Source of the DNA: Candidatus Aminicenantes bacterium UBA876
Lineage (GTDB): Bacteria; Acidobacteriota; Aminicenantia; UBA2199
Length of the DNA: 16,910 nt
Assembly (NCBI GenBank): GCA_002294665.1
Contig: DBFQ01000019.1
Location: forward strand, 36,160-53,069
Direction: 5' to 3'
Below are positions 12,895 to 16,910 of the stretch, one piece after another. The notes beneath the pieces are model-generated. The model worked only from the letters and a program-made list of their open reading frames with translations. It was not told the origin of the DNA and did no database searches. How positions within the stretch are numbered: the first letter of the stretch is position 1; the number at the start of each line of letters is the position of its first letter. A program made the position numbers and the translations under genes.

Positions 12895-12923
12895 ATTCTG
12901 CCATGATCATGGTGATGTGTCAA
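12895..12923 (-). promoter_or_regulatory. Promoter for mglA with embedded palindrome
   Basis: On the minus strand a perfect TTGACA (12923 to 12918), a 17-base spacer and CAGAAT (12900 to 12895, four of six matches). The spacer contains the perfect 12-base palindrome CCATGATCATGG (12901-12912). TGCCATGAT also occurs twice, at 12888-12896 and 12899-12907, one helical turn apart, so a repressor or activator site is plausible. The predicted start near 12888 leaves a leader of about nine bases. Confidence 0.6.
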
Positions 12924-12941
12924 GAGATCCTTCCGCTGCAA

Positions 12942-14147
12942 TCAATGAAAGCGGGCGTACTGCCCGGGGAAGCGCCGGCTCAGCCAGGAGAGGTATCGGC
13001 GGATGTCATCGCGACCCGAACGCCATTGCGCCGTGATCAATCCGTTTTGGTGCATTTGACCCAGCCGTTTTTCCGACTCTGTTCCCGGATAGGCGGGCAA
13101 CCGCTCATGAAGCGCCGTGCCGGGCAATGGGAAGAAATGGTGCACCTGGGCGTGGATGCGGTATTTCTGATGCAGGCGTTGAATGAAATCAAGGGTGGCG
13201 CCCAACTCCGGTTCGGTTTCATCGGGGAGTCCGATAATAAAATCCAGGTTCACGGTGAAACCGCCGGCATTCGCGGATTCAACGGCGTTTTCCACATCGC
13301 CTGGCAAGTGCCCGCGACCGAGAGATTTCAAGCGCTTGGCGCATCCGCTTTGCGCGCCGATCGTCACCCGGCGGTTGGATACATATTCCCCCAACAGGCG
13401 CACCCATTCAGGGTTCAATGATTCGGGACGGATTTCACTGGGGAAGATTCCGTATTCGATGTGGCGGAAACCATTGCATCGGGCTGCGTCCAGCAGGTTC
13501 GCCACGGATTGCCTGCAATCCGCACCGGATTCCGGGTCACGATACTCCAGGGCGGAAGGACAGATGAAGTTGATGCGTGTGGCATGGACACGGCGGAGGT
13601 GATCCAGGTAGCATCGAATCGATTCCAGGCCCCGGAAGCGGGGCCTTCCGCTTCCATGTACGGCACAAAAGGCGCAATTGTGGCGACAACCGCGCATGAT
13701 TTCCAGGGGAGGTAGTGTCGGTATGGATCGACTGACGGGGAGCCATTGGGAAAAATCCTGGCCCGGGTCGCCGGGATATTCCGCTTTCAGGGGAATACCG
13801 GCGGCCAGATCGGTTGCCATTCGTGTCAGCGCGGTTTCGCCGTCGCCGCATGCTACGGTGTGGAAGCCCAGTGCGCGGGCGAAATCCGCAGCGGCCATTG
13901 CATGGTGACCCCCGGCTGCAAGCGTGACACCCTTTTGCCGCAAGGTGCTGATTTCAAGGTCCAGGTCCGGCAATTCAGTTGTCAGAAAAGAATACATTAC
14001 GATGTCTTCGCGCCCGGCATCGGCAGGAAAAGTGTTGACAATGCGAAGAGGAGGTGCTCCGGGGGTCGTTTCCCAGATACTTGACAGCAAAGGCGCGCTC
14101 AGCCGTGTCAGCGGCGTCACGCGGAGAAAGACGCGTTGATTGCGCAT
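12942..14147 (-). CDS. Radical SAM protein with N-terminal cobalamin-binding-like domain
   Basis: A 401-residue protein. Residues about 1-140 look like the B12-binding-type Rossmann domain of cobalamin-dependent radical SAM enzymes, with GGHHAMA at 79-85. The radical SAM core begins near 148 with the cluster motif CRHNCAFC (C154, C158, C161), followed by the core strands INFICPSA, IEYGIFPSE, VTIGAQSG and VNLDFIIGLPDE. The tail HFFPLPGTALHERL is typical of this enzyme class. It resembles the uncharacterised MJ_1487-like B12-binding/radical SAM family; the substrate is unknown. I start at ATG 14147 (MRNQRVFLRV); a GTG at 14165 would add six residues but lies at the upstream edge of the predicted promoter. 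No Shine-Dalgarno is visible. No obvious partner gene adjoins it. Confidence 0.85.
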   Translation of the reverse strand: MRNQRVFLRVTPLTRLSAPLLSSIWETTPGAPPLRIVNTFPADAGREDIVMYSFLTTELPDLDLEISTLRQKGVTLAAGGHHAMAAADFARALGFHTVACGDGETALTRMATDLAAGIPLKAEYPGDPGQDFSQWLPVSRSIPTLPPLEIMRGCRHNCAFCAVHGSGRPRFRGLESIRCYLDHLRRVHATRINFICPSALEYRDPESGADCRQSVANLLDAARCNGFRHIEYGIFPSEIRPESLNPEWVRLLGEYVSNRRVTIGAQSGCAKRLKSLGRGHLPGDVENAVESANAGGFTVNLDFIIGLPDETEPELGATLDFIQRLHQKYRIHAQVHHFFPLPGTALHERLPAYPGTESEKRLGQMHQNGLITAQWRSGRDDIRRYLSWLSRRFPGQYARFH

Positions 14148-14156
14148 GCAGGCTGA

Positions 14157-14165
14157 TTGTACCAC
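14157..14165 (-). promoter_or_regulatory. Extended -10 promoter for the radical SAM gene
   Basis: On the minus strand TGGTACAAT (14165 to 14157) is an extended -10 (five of six in the hexamer). No good -35 is seen. The predicted start near 14150 is about three bases from ATG 14147, so the message would be essentially leaderless. Confidence 0.5.
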
Positions 14166-14194
14166 GGCGGGCGGGTCTGGATAAGGTCATTGCA

Positions 14195-14224
14195 TTGACA
14201 GGCTGGGGTGGGGTGGAGTAGGAT
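14195..14224 (+). promoter_or_regulatory. Promoter for the glycosyltransferase-Nudix operon
   Basis: A perfect TTGACA at 14195-14200 and TAGGAT at 14219-14224 are separated by 18 bases. The predicted start is near 14231, leaving a leader of about 48 bases before GTG 14279. It is divergent from the radical SAM promoter. Confidence 0.55.
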
Positions 14225-14278
14225 AACAGCCGGGATCGAGACGATTCCCGAGTTCAGCTTGAATCAGAGGAACCACAG

Positions 14279-15181
14279 GTGGATGTAAGCATAGTGATTC
14301 CCGTACGCAACGAAGCCGCTCATATCGAGGCCTGTCTGCGCGGGGTGATGTCTCAGCACACATCCATGGGAATCGAGACCATCGTCATCGATTCCGGCTC
14401 GACGGACGGCACACCTGAAATTGCGGCGCGGTTTGCTAATGTCCGCCTCATTCACCAGACCGAGGCCGATTTCGGACACGGGAAAACCCGCAACCTGGGT
14501 GCCAGGCTGAGCCAGGGCAAGTGGGTCGTGTTTTTAAACGGAGACGCTGAACCGGATGGCCGGTATTGGCTGGAGTCGCTGGTGCGTCCGCTGCGGCGGG
14601 ATAACGCCCTGGCCGGCGTGTTCAGCCGTCACCTGCCGCGTGAGGAATGTCCGCAATACATGCAACGCGATCTGATGCGCGCGTTCCCCCCCGGTGAAGG
14701 CATATTGCTGAAACCGGAGGCGAGCGTGAATGCGATTTCCTTTTCCACCGTAAGCGCGGCCATGCCGCGTGCGATCTGGCAGGAGTTCCCCTTCAGCGAT
14801 ACGATTGCGATTGCGGAAGATGTCGAATGGGCGCAACGCACACTTGCAGCCGGGTACCCTATCCTTTACGAGCCGCGCTCGCGTGTGTTTCATTCACATC
14901 TCTATTCTCCGCGGCAGATTTTTCGCTTGAAACGCGCGATATCGCGAGCCACTCCGCGGTTCAGCAATCGCGTTTCAGCCCTGTTCCTGGGATTCCCCCT
15001 GTGTGCCGGCGGCGGTTTGGCCCGGATCGCCGCAGATATTCTTTTCATTCTCCGCCATCGGCAACCGAATCATCCCATCCACGTTGAAATCGCGCGTTCC
15101 CTGGCGGCGCGGATTTTTTCTTTCAGCGGCCGGTTCAGCGGCTGGTTGTCCGCTGCCGGTCACAGTGATTCCCGTCGATGA
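14279..15181 (+). CDS. Family 2 glycosyltransferase (GT-A fold)
   Basis: A 300-residue inverting glycosyltransferase of family GT2. Residues 1-10 (MDVSIVIPVR) begin the nucleotide-sugar fold, DSGSTDGT is at 38-45, and NGDAEP (87-92) takes the place of the metal-binding DxD. EDVEWAQR (180-187) carries the putative catalytic acid, and HSHLYSPRQIF follows. The C-terminal part has one or two short hydrophobic stretches (about 235-258) that may associate with the membrane. The SFSTVSAAMPRAIW and EDVEWAQR segments are reminiscent of rhamnosyltransferase-like GT2 enzymes, but donor and acceptor cannot be read. GTG 14279 is preceded by AGAGG eight bases upstream. Its stop overlaps the next start as ATGA, so the two are translationally coupled. 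Confidence 0.9.
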   Translation: MDVSIVIPVRNEAAHIEACLRGVMSQHTSMGIETIVIDSGSTDGTPEIAARFANVRLIHQTEADFGHGKTRNLGARLSQGKWVVFLNGDAEPDGRYWLESLVRPLRRDNALAGVFSRHLPREECPQYMQRDLMRAFPPGEGILLKPEASVNAISFSTVSAAMPRAIWQEFPFSDTIAIAEDVEWAQRTLAAGYPILYEPRSRVFHSHLYSPRQIFRLKRAISRATPRFSNRVSALFLGFPLCAGGGLARIAADILFILRHRQPNHPIHVEIARSLAARIFSFSGRFSGWLSAAGHSDSRR

Positions 15182-16335
15182 ATCTCAGACAATTGCTGCA
15201 AAGCCTCGCGCCCGGCTTTCTGCCGCTGATCGTTTTTATCCTTGCGGACGCCGTGTGGGGGACACGGATCGGACTTCTGGTGGCCGTGACTTTCGGTGCG
15301 TTCGAACTGGTGGTTCACTGGGTGCGAAACCGGGTCCTGGATCGTTTTCTGCTGCTGGATCTGGGCCTGATCATCTTTTTGGGCGCCGCATCCATGCAAC
15401 AGGGCAATGACCTTTTCTTTAAGTTGAAACCCGCTTTGATCGAATTGATTTTTTCCATCTTGCTGGCCATCTCCATCTGGTCCCCCAAGAACATCGTGTG
15501 GATGATGTCGCGCCGCTACCTGAAGGATCTGCGCCTGGATCATGGCGCCATGAAAAGGATGCGCCGGGGCATGCGGGCGTTGTTCTGGATGCTTCTGGCC
15601 CATGCCGGGCTCACGGTTTACGCGGCCCTGGCAATGAGCCGCCACGCCTGGGCTGTCATCAGCGGTGGGGTATTCTATCTGATGTTTCTCGGCTTCGCCT
15701 TGAGCGGGGTTTTGCGTAAGTACTGGAGAAAGTCGCGTTGGAACTATCAATACCGCCATGACGAATGGTTCGACCTGGTAGACGAGTCCGGCCGTGTAAC
15801 CGGGAAAGCGCCGCGAACGGTCTGTCACTCAACTCCCGGTCTGCTTCATCCGGTCGTTCATCTGCATGTGCTGGACCGGCGTGACCGGATTTTCCTGCAG
15901 AAACGGCCGCATTTCAAACAGATCCAGCCCGGCAAGTGGGATACGGCGGTCGGGGGACACGTGCGGTCCGGAGAAAGCATCGGCGACGCCTTGAAAAGGG
16001 AAGCGAAAGAGGAGATCGGCCTGGAAGAGTTTCACGCGACTTTACTCGGGGTCTATCGCTGGGATTCTGAAGTGGAATCCGAATTGGTTTACCTTTTCAT
16101 TACGCGCGCATGCGGCCCCTTTGCGGTAAACCCGGATGAAGTGGAGGACGGGCGTTTCTGGCGCATTCGCCAGATTCGTGATCAACTTGAGAGTGGTGTG
16201 TTTACGCCGAATTTTGTGCAGGAATTCCCCTTGATTGCAGACAATCACCAGAAGTTTCACAACGATTCGGGCCGGATACCTGGAAAAAATGATTCAGGCC
16301 TGTCTACTCAACGTCGATTACGCACTCAGCAATAA
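15178..16335 (+). CDS. Fusion of YciB/septation-protein-A-like membrane domain with Nudix hydrolase
   Basis: A 385-residue two-part protein. Residues 1-180 have about five membrane segments and resemble YciB (intracellular septation protein A): FLPLIVFILAD near 14-24 and FFKLKPALIEL (80-90), like the family's F-x-K-x-KP-x-x-x-x block. Residues about 190-352 are a Nudix hydrolase with a perfect Nudix box (G260, E266, R274, E275, E278, E279, G281), matching GX5EX7REUXEEXGU. The surrounding EWFDLVDESGRVTGKAPR resembles the YfcD and isopentenyl-diphosphate-isomerase-like branch. Nudix enzymes cleave nucleoside diphosphates linked to other groups; the substrate here is unknown. It overlaps the GT2 stop by ATGA, and its 3' end overlaps the convergent exported-protein gene by 32 bases. 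The Nudix call is very secure; the YciB call is moderate. Confidence 0.87.
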   Translation: MNLRQLLQSLAPGFLPLIVFILADAVWGTRIGLLVAVTFGAFELVVHWVRNRVLDRFLLLDLGLIIFLGAASMQQGNDLFFKLKPALIELIFSILLAISIWSPKNIVWMMSRRYLKDLRLDHGAMKRMRRGMRALFWMLLAHAGLTVYAALAMSRHAWAVISGGVFYLMFLGFALSGVLRKYWRKSRWNYQYRHDEWFDLVDESGRVTGKAPRTVCHSTPGLLHPVVHLHVLDRRDRIFLQKRPHFKQIQPGKWDTAVGGHVRSGESIGDALKREAKEEIGLEEFHATLLGVYRWDSEVESELVYLFITRACGPFAVNPDEVEDGRFWRIRQIRDQLESGVFTPNFVQEFPLIADNHQKFHNDSGRIPGKNDSGLSTQRRLRTQQ

Positions 16336-16825
16336 ACTCTTCCGACAAGTTCAGATTCAGGGCTGAAGCGACGATGCGGTTGATGTGTTTCTCGACAACG
16401 TTGTCCCGGACAATGATACTGAACAACGCCCCCAGGAGCGTGTCCTTGTCGCGGTTACTGACCACCGGGATGTTGGAAGAGGTGAACTTGTCAATGACGA
16501 ACTTCACGTCTTTGGCTGTCAGGATCGATTCGTCCGTCATCACAACGGCGACAACGTTCTTCATGCGACGGATGTTGAAGACAGCGTCAGAAAGTTCACT
16601 CATGCGGGAAACACCGTAAATCGTAACGTTCTTGCGGGTAACCAATTGGGCGGTTCGGGCTTCGGCCGTGTACTTGGACTTCATGTGCTCGGGGTAAATG
16701 ACGGCAATGTTTTCCACGTCGGGAATGGCGTTCTTAATGATGAATCCGATCTGGGTCACGGTCTGGGTTTGCGCCAGGCAGCCCAGCACGACCAGCGTCA
16801 CAATGATGAATGCGGTTTTCTTCAT
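16304..16825 (-). CDS. Small exported protein resembling part of an ABC-type substrate-binding protein
   Basis: A 173-residue protein with an N-terminal signal peptide: MKK, a hydrophobic stretch to residue 18, and VLGC at 13-16, which could be a weak lipobox. The rest has alternating alpha/beta character: NIAVIYPEH (39-47), VVAVVMTDESILTAKDV (91-107), IPVVSNRD (119-126) and LLGALFSIIV (130-139). The last pattern, a strand then G-A-L-F/A-S, resembles the ABC-substrate-binding family of PF04392, but at about half the usual length. I cannot name a ligand. Codons strongly favour AAC, AAG, ATC and GTT compared with the neighbours, suggesting high expression. The ATG has GAGGG five bases upstream and a perfect -35 promoter. 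No transporter genes adjoin it inside the window. Confidence 0.75.
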   Translation of the reverse strand: MKKTAFIIVTLVVLGCLAQTQTVTQIGFIIKNAIPDVENIAVIYPEHMKSKYTAEARTAQLVTRKNVTIYGVSRMSELSDAVFNIRRMKNVVAVVMTDESILTAKDVKFVIDKFTSSNIPVVSNRDKDTLLGALFSIIVRDNVVEKHINRIVASALNLNLSEEFIAECVIDVE

Positions 16826-16855
16826 TTTTCCCTCGTATCCTCAAGTTCTATGCTG

Positions 16856-16884
16856 AATGTATAGTAGTCGGGAAAAAATGTCAA
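16856..16884 (-). promoter_or_regulatory. Promoter for the small exported protein
   Basis: On the minus strand a perfect TTGACA (16884 to 16879), a 17-base spacer and TACATT (16861 to 16856). The predicted start is near 16849, giving a leader of about 24 bases that carries the GAGGG ribosome site. The -35 box merges with an 8-base tandem repeat just upstream. Confidence 0.65.
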
Positions 16885-16910
16885 CTCTGCAACTTTCCAA
16901 CTCTCCAACT
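16882..16910 (-). repeat. 8-base tandem repeat, consensus AGTTGNAR on the minus strand
   Basis: On the plus strand the units CAACTCTG, CAACTTTC, CAACTCTC and CAACT follow one another to the window edge. Their reverse complement is close in sequence and identical in period to the repeat at 4352-4391. The array probably continues beyond the window. Confidence 0.6.

Noticed and set aside
1..16910. CRISPR array, tRNA or rRNA genes, insertion sequence
   Set aside because: No array of direct repeats with regular spacers, no tRNA cloverleaf or rRNA-like sequence, and no transposase motif was seen by eye; the short 8-base arrays are simple tandem repeats.

Overview
The window is a gene-dense piece of a moderately GC-rich bacterial chromosome. 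No rRNA, tRNA, CRISPR, insertion sequence or phage gene was seen. The best clue to origin is an MglA-type polarity GTPase together with MurG, MraY and MurJ, which means a peptidoglycan-walled, probably diderm bacterium. A deep lineage such as Acidobacteriota, Candidatus Aminicenantes or a myxobacterial relative would fit, but this is inference and no marker gene settles it.

Left part (1-3174). A plus-strand run holds the 3' end of thiamine pyrophosphokinase, a class I methyltransferase and a thiamine-binding YkoF/UPF0045-type protein. The genes overlap and are followed by a probable intrinsic terminator. A possible 41-residue exported peptide comes next. On the minus strand, an M29 aminopeptidase and a thioredoxin 2 form a two-gene unit. 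A compact divergent promoter pair (about 3203-3265) drives the aminopeptidase leftwards and a PlsC/PlsB-type acyltransferase rightwards.

Centre (3286-10176). After the acyltransferase and a 325-base spacer rich in repeats and palindromes comes the highlight. This is a single 1256-codon frame that joins a complete MurG, a degenerate FHA-like domain, a complete MurJ (MviN) lipid II flippase and a HEAT-like tail. It is followed 2 bases later by mraY and then by an unknown membrane protein. MraY makes lipid I, MurG converts it to lipid II and MurJ flips lipid II, so the whole membrane stage of peptidoglycan precursor supply is encoded by two adjacent genes, with its last two steps on one polypeptide.

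Right part (10180-16910). On the minus strand are a ComM/YifB AAA+ ATPase, an MglA-like GTPase with a long C-terminal extension, and a cobalamin-binding-type radical SAM protein, each with its own apparent promoter. A divergent plus-strand operon encodes a family 2 glycosyltransferase and a second unusual fusion, a YciB/septation-protein-A-like membrane domain joined to a Nudix hydrolase. At the far right a small exported, periplasmic-binding-protein-like gene on the minus strand has a perfect -35 box and codon use suggesting high expression.

Promoters here look sigma70-like, and many have an extended -10 (TGnTAnnnT). Two of them lie so close to the start codon (murG-murJ and the radical SAM gene) that leaderless or nearly leaderless transcripts are predicted.
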